Of a stretch of DNA of 64,000 nt, positions 27,001-35,500 are shown one piece after another (the first letter of the stretch is position 1; each line of letters begins with the position of its first letter). The stretch lies in the NCBI RefSeq assembly GCF_016862115.1, contig NZ_BOMI01000021.1, positions 186,001-250,000 on the forward strand, in the 5' to 3' direction. Under the pieces are notes generated by a model. That model worked only from the letters and a program-made list of their open reading frames with translations, was not told the DNA's origin and made no database searches. The position numbers and the translations under genes are program-made. Source of the DNA: Paractinoplanes deccanensis (GTDB taxonomy: Bacteria > Actinomycetota > Actinomycetes > Mycobacteriales > Micromonosporaceae).

Positions 27001-27871
27001 GGTCGGCCTGACCGGCGTCCTGCTGCTCGACGTCGCCTCGTTCCTCACCGGGGTGCTCACCCTGCTGTGGGTGCGCTTCCCCGACCGCCTCTGGCGCCGC
27101 CGCGAGGAGCCGTTCCGCACCGAGGTGGCGGCCGGCTGGCGCTACCTGAGCAAGCGCCCGGCGCTGCGCGCGGTGCTGCGCTACTTCGTCGTCGACCACG
27201 TGCTCTACACGCTCGGCTTCGCCGTCATCACCCCGCTGCTGCTGATCGAGCACTCGCCGCTGGCCCTCGGCGCGGTGCTCAGCGCGGGCGGCGTCGGCGG
27301 CCTGGCCGGCGCCCTGCTGATGACCCTCTGGGGCGGCACCGCCCGCCGTGCCTCGGGACTCATCGTCTTCATGGGCGTGTCCAGCCTCGGCATGACGGTC
27401 ATCGGCGCGGGCACCAGCGTCACCACGGCCGTCGCCGGCATGTTCCTGCTCACCTTCGGCGAGGTGCTGGCCGAGTCGCACTGGATCGCGGTGGTGCAGA
27501 ACAAGGTCGGCTTCGACCTCCAGGGCCGCGTCCTCGCGGTCTTCCTCACCCTGATGATGCTCACCATGCCGGTCGGCTACCTGGTGGTCGGCCCGCTGGC
27601 CGAACGGTACGTCGAGCCGCTGCTCGCACCGGGCGGCGCGCTCGCCGGCACGGTCGGCCCGATCTTCGGCACGGGGGAGGGGCGCAGCCTGGCCCTGCTG
27701 GTCGCGGTCAGCGGCCTGCTCCAGATCGCGTGGTGCGTGCGAGGCTGGTACGACCGGCGCGTCCACTTCGTCGAGGACGCGCTGCCCGACGCCCTGCCCC
27801 CGGCCGAGGTCGGCGACCGCGACACGCTGCAGCGCCAGGCCGACGACCTGCTGGAGGCCGGCCGGCGCTGA
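21065..27871 (+). CDS. NRPS (A-T-C-A-T-TE) fused to an MFS exporter
   Basis: 2268 residues. The domains in order are as follows. A1 (about 1-465) has FTSGSTGRPK, NTYGPTE and KNDR in place of GK(I/V)DR. T1 has FFAAGGDSL near 494. C has the active-site HHLVFDG near 659. A2 (975-1480) has YTSGSTGRAKG and NAYGVTE. T2 has FFAVGGDSF near 1510. TE follows at about 1565-1815. A 12-helix MFS transporter (1825-2230), resembling EntS-type exporters, ends the protein. The TE elbow is YGHCLS, so the nucleophile is Cys (about 1643). The layout predicts a dipeptide-scale product built, released and exported by one polypeptide. ATG 21065 has a modest AGGG site; GTG 21029 is an alternative start. The A-domain substrates are not assigned. 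Confidence 0.9.
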   Translation: MDPLVLIAEQSRTRPGAPALADGDGSLGYGDLVAWAGGVTSALREAGVREGDLVGLLMPRGREAIVAMLGILGAGAGYVPLDPAYPAARLAAMVQDAGPRLILTGADGAAPAVPGGVPALPMPTCRASLPAGEPAPELPAYAVFTSGSTGRPKAVLVPRRALAAFRAGAAERYAVTAEDRWLHFAPISFDASVEEIFVPLAAGATVVIRDDEMISRPDLFLRRCAQLGVTVLDLPTSYWLEVLRALDRGEAELPGSVRLVIIGGEAVTAAAVRDWQRVAGPSVTLLNTYGPTETTVVVTVADLTTWTGDGPVPIGRPLAGVAYRVLDDGELVIGGPTVATGYLHRPELTAERFAGGEYRTGDRVRRGGDGQLEYLGRIDRQLKVRGFRVEPGEVEAALCRLPGVSDAVVLGDGDRLVAHLLTSEDVSPVRAALSAELPAHLVPAAFVAHESFPRTPQGKNDRAALAAANPPRPAQAGTGIAGLWRRLLPGDGDDFFAAGGDSLVAVRLLSALRGEFGVSMTLGELYADPTLAAVEAAERAGAAGGWAHHDETRPLPLTPLQREFWIAEQISADRPVHTLRLRYRFSQPPEPARLRRALDEMSRRHPMLRARVTTIGDEPHFVFADGVTIPLTEHDEPFDLATAPLARARLCGEELLLTVHHLVFDGWSAGLFGAELAELYRGGAPEPAAAPLPIRPRRRDDDGYWRDRLSDVDLDAELPADRPRPQAPVHTAARLSRDLDPAEVSRWQDFARARRSSLFTLLLTGLQTLLHRYTGKRDVTVLATVAGRTGPALEHHIGMAINVLPVRGTVSGDLSFGDQLARTTRDVTADLEHQDVAFPDILAAAGRRNLNGGTGLGPVVLIVHNTPAGDSAELRYDGDIGPTTTMDHLTIGLDLTARGATLNVDYATDLYDRERVEALTRHLLALVAAGTAEPSTPVAELPMLDEAEHDLIVRQWNDTAFELTGEVAVQQFLERIAAATPDAPALSHLGETIGYGELNARANRVAWALRERGVAPGDRVAICLDRGIELFVAMWGVLKAGAAYVPLDPAYPPERLDYMRADSRSRVLIRHGEGEGVLDPRTTGSCPDTDPPLVTGAGDPAYVMYTSGSTGRAKGVVVSHGNLVHAVRMWQRAYDLSPEWTYQQQASFSFDMFVCETFRALCTGGRLVVVPRETLLDPAGFYGLMRDERVQCTELVPAVLRMLLEHVEETGGDLSFVRLLVCGGEKWHVGEFRRARALVGGRVVNAYGVTEATADSTYFDGSVDHLPAEAPLPIGRPFPNCRAYVLDEHRRPVPPGVVGELYLGGLAVATGYFDRPELTAERFVPDPFAGGDARMYKSGDAARYHRDGLIDFLGRLDDQVKINGYRVELGEVEAALGALPGVAACAAAVHTGASGLTQLIGYVVARASASASAPASAPASASASAPASASAEQELRDALAKVLPTHMVPARIVLLDALPLSPNGKIDRRGLAAPAPSAAPPAPPRTPTEKRLAAAWRETLGLDQLGIDDNFFAVGGDSFAAVKLVRRLDPAPALVDLYQHPTVRGLAAFLDASAPQGRPMLYRLSPSEGARTVVAVPYSGGSAIAYQPLADALPAGWALHAVELPGHDRNRPFEPLEPAARVAERVVAEMRDLPGPIVLYGHCLSVAITVEIARQAEASGIELAGVGLGAGLPTARLTGPVLDWFTRLQRMGSKREYIEYLRGRGGFTDVDDPEEQAFVVRNVKHDERDAEEYFTAAYRGDPGPKLTAPVVSVIGQRDRVTDHYQERYREWEHFAADVSLTVLPGAGHFFIKSHAAQLAAVLTELKPSRSPAPPPAPVLEPSVRRFGIVALGQFVSMVGSGLSSLVLSIWVYQRTGSLTQFAVLSAIGLLPGILAGPLAGAVADRWDRRRVMLASDLTAAIAMAAVVAVMLAGTVQQWHLYLAVTVTSLAGAFQRPAYLAAVAQLVPKRYLGHAVGITQLGVAAGTTFAPMIGAALFGVVGLTGVLLLDVASFLTGVLTLLWVRFPDRLWRRREEPFRTEVAAGWRYLSKRPALRAVLRYFVVDHVLYTLGFAVITPLLLIEHSPLALGAVLSAGGVGGLAGALLMTLWGGTARRASGLIVFMGVSSLGMTVIGAGTSVTTAVAGMFLLTFGEVLAESHWIAVVQNKVGFDLQGRVLAVFLTLMMLTMPVGYLVVGPLAERYVEPLLAPGGALAGTVGPIFGTGEGRSLALLVAVSGLLQIAWCVRGWYDRRVHFVEDALPDALPPAEVGDRDTLQRQADDLLEAGRR
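25283..25354 (+). repeat. 12-bp tandem repeat inside the second adenylation domain
   Basis: Six copies of GCCTCCGCCYCG (with small C/T and G variants) encode an Ala-Ser/Ala-Pro tract of about 24 residues. The tract sits between LIGYVVA and the final lid segment of A2. It is in frame and probably forms a flexible linker. The unit number could vary by slippage. Confidence 0.9.
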
Positions 27872-27884
27872 CAGCGGTGCGGGC

Positions 27885-28712
27885 TCAGCCCTGCTTGATC
27901 CAGTCGAGGATGTCCTGGTCGAGCCGCTCCTGGTAGTCGCCCTGGATGCCGTGCGGCGCGCCCTCGTACACCTTGAGCGTGCCGTCCTTGACGAGCGTGA
28001 TGGACTTCAGGGCGGCGTCGCCGATCGGCACGATCTGGTCGTCGTCGCCCTGCGCGATCAGGATCGGCACGGTGAGCGCCCTGAGGTCCTCGGTGAAGTC
28101 GGTCTCCGAGAACGCCTTCACGCAGTCGTACGCGGCGGCGAGGTTGACCAGCATGCCCTGGCGCCAGAAGTCGTCCTTGTCGCCCTGCGAGACGGCGCGG
28201 CCGTGGTTGGCCCCGAAGAAGCTCTCCGACAGGTCCTTCCAGAACTGCGACCGGTCCTTGAGCACGTTCGCCCGGATGCCGTCGAACACCTCGATCGGCA
28301 GCCCCTCCGGGTTCGCGTCGGTCTTGACCATGAGCGGGGGCACGGCGCCGGCGGTGACGATCCGGGCGACCCGGCCCTGTGCCTGGCCGTACTGCGCGGC
28401 GTACCGGACGACCTCGCCGCCGCCGGTCGAGTGCCCGACGAGGATGACATCGCGCAGATCCAGCGCCTCGATGACGGCGGCGAGATCCCGGGCGTACGTG
28501 TCCATGTCGTTGCCGGTGTACGTCTTCTGCGACCGGCCGTGCCCACGGCGGTCGTGCGCGATGGCCCGGTAGCCGGCGTCGGCGAACTTCTTGAGCTCGA
28601 CCTGCCACGCGTCGGAGCTGAGCGGCCATCCGTGGCTGAGCACGATGGGCTGCCCGGTGCCCTGCTCGGTGTAGTAGATCTCGACTCCGTCGGGGGTGGT
28701 GATGAACGGCAT
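27885..28712 (-). CDS. Non-haem chloroperoxidase-like alpha/beta hydrolase
   Basis: 275 residues. Family hallmarks are LSHGWPLSSDAW at the oxyanion site, AHDRRGHGRS, the nucleophile elbow GHSTGGGE (Ser95), the acid in GDDDQIVP (about 223) and the catalytic His in APHGIQ (about 252). These enzymes are perhydrolases/esterases of the bromoperoxidase family. AGGAGGAA gives a strong ribosome site for the ATG. The gene converges on the NRPS with a 13-bp gap. It is most likely independent, but a tailoring or self-resistance role cannot be excluded. Confidence 0.92.
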   Translation of the reverse strand: MPFITTPDGVEIYYTEQGTGQPIVLSHGWPLSSDAWQVELKKFADAGYRAIAHDRRGHGRSQKTYTGNDMDTYARDLAAVIEALDLRDVILVGHSTGGGEVVRYAAQYGQAQGRVARIVTAGAVPPLMVKTDANPEGLPIEVFDGIRANVLKDRSQFWKDLSESFFGANHGRAVSQGDKDDFWRQGMLVNLAAAYDCVKAFSETDFTEDLRALTVPILIAQGDDDQIVPIGDAALKSITLVKDGTLKVYEGAPHGIQGDYQERLDQDILDWIKQG

Positions 28713-28871
28713 CGGGGCTTCCTCCTGCGTGTAGCGATCGTGCTGACGGCGCGGTTGTTGCCCGCCGAAGCACCTACCCGAACCGGTTCTTGCCACTGCT
28801 CACACTTTCTCAGAATCGCGTTTCGCCTGGTCAGAGTTGGGGTCTTCCCCCAGTGGCGATGGAGGCCAGCC

Positions 28872-29800
28872 CTACCTCTCCCAGGCCGCGACCACGTCCT
28901 GCGGACCCCGGACGAGATCTGCCGCGCCGTCTGGCAGGTCCACGCCGGACCGGCTGACCACGGCCAGCCCGCCGCTCGCGGCGTCGAAACCGGGAACCTG
29001 GCGGGCGCCTTCGCGCAGCCGGTGCAGATCGTGCCCGTCGAACGGCGATCCCAGCCATTTCACCGACCCGCAGAAGAAGACCCGCTCCGCGACGGGCGCG
29101 CCGTCGGCGCCGACCAGGTCGATCTCCGGGTCGAACCGCCTGTTCCACCAGCCGCCCACGACCCGCGCCTCCGGCCACGGCAGCGCCTCGATGACCGCCG
29201 CCTCCTCCAGCGAGGCGCGGACCAGCGGCTCGACGGCCCGGCCACGCCAGCTGCTCCACCGCTTCTGGAAGAGGGCGTACGCGGCGTCGGGTCGTCCGCG
29301 CCGGGCCAGGTCTGGCACGTGCGCAACACGTGCCAGATAGAGGCGCAGATTGCTGTCGGCGACCCGGTACAGGACAGGTTTGCCGCCGTCGGCCGACAGC
29401 GGCGCGTCGGCGGCCAGGGCCTGCTTGGCGTCGGTGAGCTGCCGCAGCAGGGGAGACAACGTTCCGGACCTGATCGGGCCACCCCGCCCGCCCGCCGCGT
29501 TGCGATGTTCGCGTAGGCGCGGGCGTCCCCGCCGACCGCCTCGAAGACGCGGCGGGCCACGTCCGGATTGGGGAACTCCGACGTCAGCGACTGCTCCGGC
29601 ACCGTGAAGATCGGCGAAGCCGGATCGGCGCACTCGTCACGGAGGTGGTCGTCGGCGCCCGTGCCGGCCGGCCAGCGCACCAGGATGCCCGGCAGACCGC
29701 CGGTGATCAGGTGCGCGTCGATCGCGTCCGAGCCCGCCAGGCCGGCCGCGGCGGCGGTCTCCGCGAGACTCAGGGGCCCGAGGACGAGCGTGTCCCACAC
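28872..29800 (-). pseudogene. Frameshifted and truncated DUF234-type ATPase
   Basis: Two overlapping reading frames on the minus strand together encode the C-terminal two-thirds of an AAA ATPase of the DUF234/archaeal-ATPase type. The upstream part (LVLGPLSLAETAA, HLITGGLPGIL) is in one frame. The downstream part (YRVADSNLRLYLARV, then a DUF234-like nuclease region with DPEIDLVG) is in another, so a frameshift lies near 29480. The N-terminal P-loop domain is missing altogether: the remnant begins right behind the methyltransferase stop. This is a decayed gene. Confidence 0.75.
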
Positions 29801-29805
29801 CTACC

Positions 29806-30639
29806 TTACCGCTTGGCGTGAGCCAGCATGGACAGGCGGCTCGGGTGAAGGGCGTCGCCGCGGCGCCACAGCTGTGGGGGCAGGGCCTGGGTCTGGTCGA
29901 GGTGGTGGATGTCGTGGAAGCCGTGGGTGGCGAGCAGCGCGGTCATCTCGGCGGGCGTGAAGTAGCTCAGCCACGGCTCGCCCTGGGCGGCGGAGAAGGA
30001 GGCGACCGCGTCGGCGTACGCCTGGCCGGGCTGGTCGCGCAGCGCCGGCGGCAGGAGGTAGTCGAGGACCAGGCGGCTGCCGGGGGCGAGTGTGGCGAGG
30101 GCGGCGACGGTGGGGGCGGTCGCGTCCGGCGTGAGGTACATGGTGACGCCCAGCCAGCTCACCAGGGCGGGGCGGGCGGGGTCGAGTCCGGCGGCGAGCA
30201 GGGCGGGGAGGAAGCTCTCCTTCTCCAGGTCGACCGGGACGTGGATGAGCGGGCCGAGCGGCGACAGGCCGGCGGTGGCGAGGCGTTCCCGCTTGTCGGC
30301 CTGAGTGGCGGGGTGGTCGACCTCGAAGACGTGGATGCCGGCGGCCAGCGGGGAGCGGTAGGCGAACGAGTCGAGGCCGGCGCCGAGGATCACGTACTGG
30401 CCGAAGCCGGTCAGCAGGGTCTCGGTCAGGCGGGAGCGGATGGTCGCCTGGGTGCGGGCGCCGGCGAGCACCGGGTGGGCGCCGTGCCGGCGGTGGTGGT
30501 CGATGAGCTCGGCGGAGCGGCTGCCGAGCAAGGGCGCGGCCAGCGTGTCGGCGAAGATGTGCGGCTCGGCGTCGACGAGGAGGTGGGCGGCGCGGGCCGC
30601 CGCCGCGCTCAGCGCGGTGGCGCTTGCTGAATTCTGCAT
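29806..30639 (-). CDS. SAM-dependent methyltransferase, TIGR00027/PPM family
   Basis: 277 residues. The SAM-binding motif YVILGAGLDSFAYR, the acidic strand-2 end VFEVDHPATQADKR and VSWLGVTMYL are typical of the leucine carboxyl methyltransferase-like TIGR00027 family, which is greatly expanded in actinobacteria. Physiological substrates are mostly unknown. The start is placed at 30639 (MQNSAS); the upstream sequence is the repeat-bearing intergenic region and has no coding character. The gene is not in an operon, and it directly precedes the ATPase remnant. Confidence 0.87.
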   Translation of the reverse strand: MQNSASATALSAAAARAAHLLVDAEPHIFADTLAAPLLGSRSAELIDHHRRHGAHPVLAGARTQATIRSRLTETLLTGFGQYVILGAGLDSFAYRSPLAAGIHVFEVDHPATQADKRERLATAGLSPLGPLIHVPVDLEKESFLPALLAAGLDPARPALVSWLGVTMYLTPDATAPTVAALATLAPGSRLVLDYLLPPALRDQPGQAYADAVASFSAAQGEPWLSYFTPAEMTALLATHGFHDIHHLDQTQALPPQLWRRGDALHPSRLSMLAHAKR

Positions 30640-31457
30640 GGCGCCCGAGCCTAGACAAAAGCGTTCCTCATCATAGCGCAGAACATTTCTTTGTTCTAGA
30701 TCCACATGGTTCATTCCGCTGGCCCGATTGGTTGACAACGGTGCGTAGGCACGCAATGAAATGGGCGGCTGCGCGAGACAGAACGTTCCTTCCGCCCCAG
30801 GTGCGGCGTTGGTAGGCCGGCCGTGGCTTTGGGCCGTCCCCGGTCTGCTTCCGGAGCGCACCGCATCCACTCGCGTGAGATGGAACGGTCATTCTGCCGC
30901 TCGATGCGGAGCCAGAGGCTTGGGCTCACGAGATCCCGCACTCGCGGGGAGACACAACGTTCGTTCTGTCGATGGGTACGGAGTCGGGGCGGGGGCTCGC
31001 GCGGTCCCTCGGTCTCCGCGAGACAGAACGTTCGTTCTGGTGTGGATCGGGTGCGCGATGGGCGTTCGTCGAGGCGAAGTCCCCTGGCCGCCACGTTCCG
31101 GCGGCGGCGTGGGGCCGGCGGGGTCGGACGTGATTCAGGCCGACGGAACGTTCTGGCGAAAGATCAGTGGGCTGGGAGCGGCCCCCGCGGCGTGGGGCCC
31201 ACCGCCGTGTCGGTCCCGCGACCGCGCGGGCACTTTCCGCTACGAGACCTTTACTTCCGTCGATATGAGTCATAGGTTGCTCGCAACGGACCGAAGTTTT
31301 TACTTCTCTGAGAAAAGTCCGAAACACGCGCACCGCGGTCGATCGACGGCCCGGCGCGGGCGGGTGCCGTGGCGACGACGGTACTCGCGCACCCCTGCAC
31401 GCACACCTCTCTCGAACGAGGGCAACCCGGCGCAGCCGGGGACGACGGAGGACGCGT
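30640..31457. other. 818-bp region without a convincing gene
   Basis: This region lies between the divergent methyltransferase and multicopper oxidase genes. Reading frames through it lack conserved motifs and consist largely of translated repeats. Its left 550 bp contain the repeat array annotated separately. The right end (31230-31457) is less GC-rich, with two TTTACTTC/TTTTTACTTC segments (near 31250 and 31297), and should contain the oxidase operon promoter. No terminator or RNA gene is evident. Confidence 0.6.
30676..31160. repeat. Degenerate array of inverted-repeat-centred direct repeats
   Basis: Copies centred on GACAGAACGTTCGTTCTG begin at about 30775, 30877, 30949 and 31020. Partial copies lie at about 30677 and 31141. 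Each core is a dyad (AGAAC, four bases, GTTCT), often preceded by CTCGCG-GAGA and followed by a GATGCGG-like stretch, giving a ~34-bp unit. The last three full copies are spaced 71-72 bp; the first gap is 102 bp. The copies differ by several bases, so this is an old array. It could bind a regulator at multiple operators or be a family of small dispersed palindromic elements. Confidence 0.65.
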
Positions 31458-32501
31458 ATGGACGACAACGTTGTCAACGCTGACGATGACAAGCAGGAAC
31501 ACCAGCAGTTACGCCGCCGGTCGCTGCTCGCGGCGGCCGGGGTTCTCGGCCTGACCGGCGGGGCGGTCGCGGTGGCGACCACGACGCGCGGCGAGCCTGC
31601 CCGGGCGGCGGCGGGCGTGACCCGGAAAATCACCATCTACGCGGAGGCGCTGCCCAACAACCAGTTCGGCTACGGCCTGACGCCGGGCGGCGCGACCATC
31701 CCGGGGCCCGTCCTCGAGATGTACGAGGGCGACACCCTCGAGATCACCTTGGTCAACACCACCAGCCAGCGGCTCTCCATCCACCCGCACGGTGTCGACT
31801 ACAGCACCGACTCCGACGGCGCGCCGTTCAACGGCTCCTTCAACGCGCCGGGCGAGACGCGGACGTACGTCTGGCGGTCGCACGAGATGACCGCGGCCGC
31901 GGGGCGGCGGTTCATGCCGGGCAGCGCCGGCTACTGGCACTACCACGATCACGCGATGGGCACCGACCACGGCACGGCCGGGCTGGTGCGAGGGCTCTAC
32001 GGGGCGCTCATCGTGCGGCGGCGCGGCGACATCCTGCCCGACAAGCAGTTCACTGTCGTGTTCAACGACATGCTGATCAACAACAAGGCGGCGCCGGACA
32101 CGCCGATGTTCGAGGCGAACCTCGGGCAGCGGGTCGAGTGGATCGCGATCGGGCACGGCAGCCTGTTCCACACGTTCCACCTGCACGCGCACCGGTGGGC
32201 GGACAACCGCACCGGCATGCTCGAGAGCCTCACCGACCCGAGCCAGGTGATCGACAACAAGGACCTCAACCCGGGCAGCTCGTTCGGGTTCCAGGTGCTG
32301 GCCGGTGAGGCCGTCGGGCCGGGCGCGTGGATGTACCACTGCCACGTCCAGTCGCATTCGGACACCGGCATGGCCGGGATCTTCCTGGTCCGCAACGCCG
32401 ACGGCAGCATGCCGCCCGGCGCCCAGGAGGCGATCGACCGGTTCAAGGGCCACCAGCACAAGGCGGCGGCCACCCACGTTCATGAAGGGAGCGGCTCATG
32501 A
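31458..32501 (+). CDS. Two-domain multicopper oxidase (small laccase type), Tat-exported
   Basis: 347 residues. The RRRSLLAAAG twin-arginine signal lies within residues 19-50. All four copper-binding blocks are present in order: HPHGV, HYHDH, HTFHLHAH and HCHVQSHSDTGM. They supply the type 1 site and the trinuclear cluster. Two cupredoxin domains rather than three place it with trimeric small laccases. It oxidises phenolic or metal substrates with reduction of oxygen to water outside the cell. The ATG has GGAGG seven bases upstream, and the stop overlaps the next gene by ATGA. The neighbouring cupredoxin and sugar dehydrogenase suggest a shared extracellular electron path. Confidence 0.93.
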   Translation: MDDNVVNADDDKQEHQQLRRRSLLAAAGVLGLTGGAVAVATTTRGEPARAAAGVTRKITIYAEALPNNQFGYGLTPGGATIPGPVLEMYEGDTLEITLVNTTSQRLSIHPHGVDYSTDSDGAPFNGSFNAPGETRTYVWRSHEMTAAAGRRFMPGSAGYWHYHDHAMGTDHGTAGLVRGLYGALIVRRRGDILPDKQFTVVFNDMLINNKAAPDTPMFEANLGQRVEWIAIGHGSLFHTFHLHAHRWADNRTGMLESLTDPSQVIDNKDLNPGSSFGFQVLAGEAVGPGAWMYHCHVQSHSDTGMAGIFLVRNADGSMPPGAQEAIDRFKGHQHKAAATHVHEGSGS

Positions 32502-35500
32502 GGCAGGCCGTAGCGGTGGCGATGGCCGCGCTACTGACGATCGGGGGAGCCCCGCCTCAAGAGGCGACGGCGGCGGCCGCCGAACCGGCGAAACCCAAGG
32601 TTCTCGTCTTCTCCGGCGCGGCCGACGCGCAGCAGGATCCGGTGGTCAAGGCGACCGCGACCATCAAGGAGCTCGGCGCACAGCAGGGGCTCGAGGTCAC
32701 GGCGAGCACCGACACGGCGGACTTCAACGCGGGCGACCTGGCGGCGTACCGCGCGGTGGTCTTCCTGTCGGCCGACGGCGCGGCCTTGAACGCCGGGCAG
32801 GAGGCCGCCCTGAAGGGCTTCGTCAACGCCGGGGGCGGCTTCCTCGCCATCGGCGACGCGGCCCGGGCGCAGCTCGACTCGTCCTGGTTCACCGGCCTGA
32901 TCGGCACCCGGCCGGCCGGCTCGATCCCGGTGGCCCACCCGGTCGCCAAGGTGACCGCGAGCGGGGAGAACCCGCCCAACGAGATCAGCTCCAAGCTCAT
33001 CGACGGTGACGCCAACACCAAGTGGCTGACCCGCACCGCGACCGGCTGGGTGACCTACGAGCTGGCGAGCCCGGCGAAGATCACCGGGTACGCGCTCACC
33101 TCGGCGAACGACTTCGACGGCCGCGACCCCAAGGACTGGACGCTGCAGGGCTCGGCCGACGGCCAGGCCTGGACCGACCTGGATCGCCGCACGGGGCAGA
33201 CCTTCCCGGAGCGCTTCCAGACGCGTCGCTTCTCGGTGGCGAACCCGGCCGACTTCACGTTCTACCGGCTGAACATCACCGCCAACAGCGGCGAACCGCT
33301 GATCCAGCTGGCCGACCTGCGGCTGTTCACCGGCACCACCGAGACGCCGGCGCCGCCGGCCGTGAACCGGGCCGTGGTCGACATCGTCGACCGGCAGCAC
33401 CCGGCCACGAAGGACCTCGGGCTGACCGTCACGCGCGAGGACCGGTGGAACAACTGGGATCCCAACCCGATCGGCACGGTGCACACGCTCGCGCAGGTCG
33501 AGGAGCGGCACTACAGCCCGGGTCTGGGCGCGAACGGCCCGTTCCACCCGATCTCCTGGTGCCGTGACTACGACGGCGGGCGCTCCTTCTACACCGGCAT
33601 GGGCCACACCGAGGGCAGCTACGGCGAGGACCCGTTCCGCCGGCACCTGACCGGCGCGCTCGCCTGGACCAGCGGCATCACCCGCGCCGACTGCCAGGCC
33701 ACGATCGCGAGCAACTACAAGGTGGAACGGCTCACCGCGGCCAACAAGACCGGCGAGCTCGACCAGATCGGCGAGCCCCACGGGCTGACGATCGCGCCGG
33801 ACGGCACCGTGTTCTACGTCGGCAAGGCGGCCTGCCCGAGCGGGCCGATCGTCAGCTGGGACAACCCGGACGTCGGCCTGGGCTGCGGCACCATCCACTC
33901 GTGGAGCCCGTCCACCAAGCAGGTCAAGCTGCTGACCACCCTGCCGGTGATGGGCAACCGGGGCAGCGGCGACGAGCTGGTCAAGAACGAGGAGGGCCTG
34001 CTCGGCATCGTGCCCGACCCGAAGTTCGCCGAGAACGGCTGGCTCTACGTCTACTGGATGCCGCACGAGTCGATCGACCGGCAGAAGCGCATCGGCCAGC
34101 GGACGATCTCCCGATTCACGTATGACCGCACGGCGCAGACGATCGACCAGGGCACCCGCAAGGACCTGTTGCAGTGGCCGGTGCAGATCCACAGCTGCTG
34201 CCACGCGGGCGGCGGCATGGCGTTCGACGCCCAGGGCAACCTGTACGTCGGCTCGGGCGACAGCAACTCGTCGGGCGGCTCGAACGGCTACTCGGGCAAC
34301 AACTGGACCCAGGCCTACGAGGGCGTGTCGTTCCAGGACGCGCGCCGCACGGCGGGCAACACCAACGACCTCAACGGCAAGATCATCCGCATCCACCCGG
34401 AGGCGGACGGCACCTACACGATCCCGCGGGGCAACCTCTTCCCACCCGGTACGGAGAAGACCCGGCCGGAGATCTACGTGATGGGCGTGCGCAACATCTC
34501 GCGGCTCCAGATCGACCCGAAGACGCAGTGGCTCACCGCCGGCTGGGTCGGCCCGGACGCGTCGGCGCCGAGCCCGGAGCTGGGGCCGGCCAAGTACGAG
34601 ACCGCCACGATCATCACCGAGGCGGGCAACCACGGCTGGCCGTACTGCATGGGCAACCGGCAGCCGTACCGTGACCGCAGCAACACCGACGCCACGGTGC
34701 TGACCGGCTGGTACGACTGCGACCACCCGAAGAACGAGTCGCCGCGCAACACCGGCCTCGTCGACCTGCCGCCGATCAAGGACAACATGATCTGGTACTC
34801 GCCGGACGGTGGCGGCCCGGTCTTCCCGAAGCGCGACGACGGCAGCGGCATCCCGACGTACAAGGCGGCCGACGCCACGTACACCCAGCCCTATCTGCGC
34901 GGCGGGGGCCAGGCCGTGATGTCGGGCCCGACCTATCACCGGGACCTGGTCGACCCGAAGTCGACGGTGGCCTGGCCGTCGTACTGGAACGACAAGTGGT
35001 TCATCGGCGACCAGGCGAACTCGGCCAACCGGGTCGCGGTCACTGTCGATCCGGCCGGGGTGCCTCAGCAGGCCCCGCCGGCGTTCGCCGAGTCGCTGCG
35101 CGCCATCATCCCGGCGGGCGGCGGTGGCACCCAGCTCCAGTCGTGGATGGACGCCAAGTTCGGCCCGGACGGCGCGCTCTACCTGCTCGACTACGGCGGC
35201 GGCTTCTTCACCCTGCACGCCAACCAGAAGCTGATCCGGGTGACCTATCAGGGCGGGGCGCCGACCCCGGCGCCGACGGCGACAGCGGTGGCCGTGCAGG
35301 ACAAGCCGCTGACGATCGCCTTCGCCGGATCACGGTCGGGCGGCCTGTCGTACAAGTGGACCTTCGGCGACGGCGGCACGTCGACCGAGGCGAATCCCCG
35401 GCACACGTACGCCCGGGTCGGCACCTACCAGGCGACGCTGACCATCACGTACGCCGGCGGGCAGACCGAGACCGTGCGGACGGCGGTCACGGTGGGGTGC

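Noticed and set aside
30676..31160. CRISPR array
   Set aside because: Repeats are only loosely similar, spacings are 71-102 bp and irregular overall, and no cas genes are present.
30711..31483. Small proteins with repeated QNERSVSR-like peptides
   Set aside because: The peptides are translations of the DNA repeat and appear in both strands' frames without a start signal or conserved motif.
32531..35218. 895-codon minus-strand frame over the dehydrogenase gene
   Set aside because: No motif, no ribosome site, and a well-supported gene occupies the plus strand.
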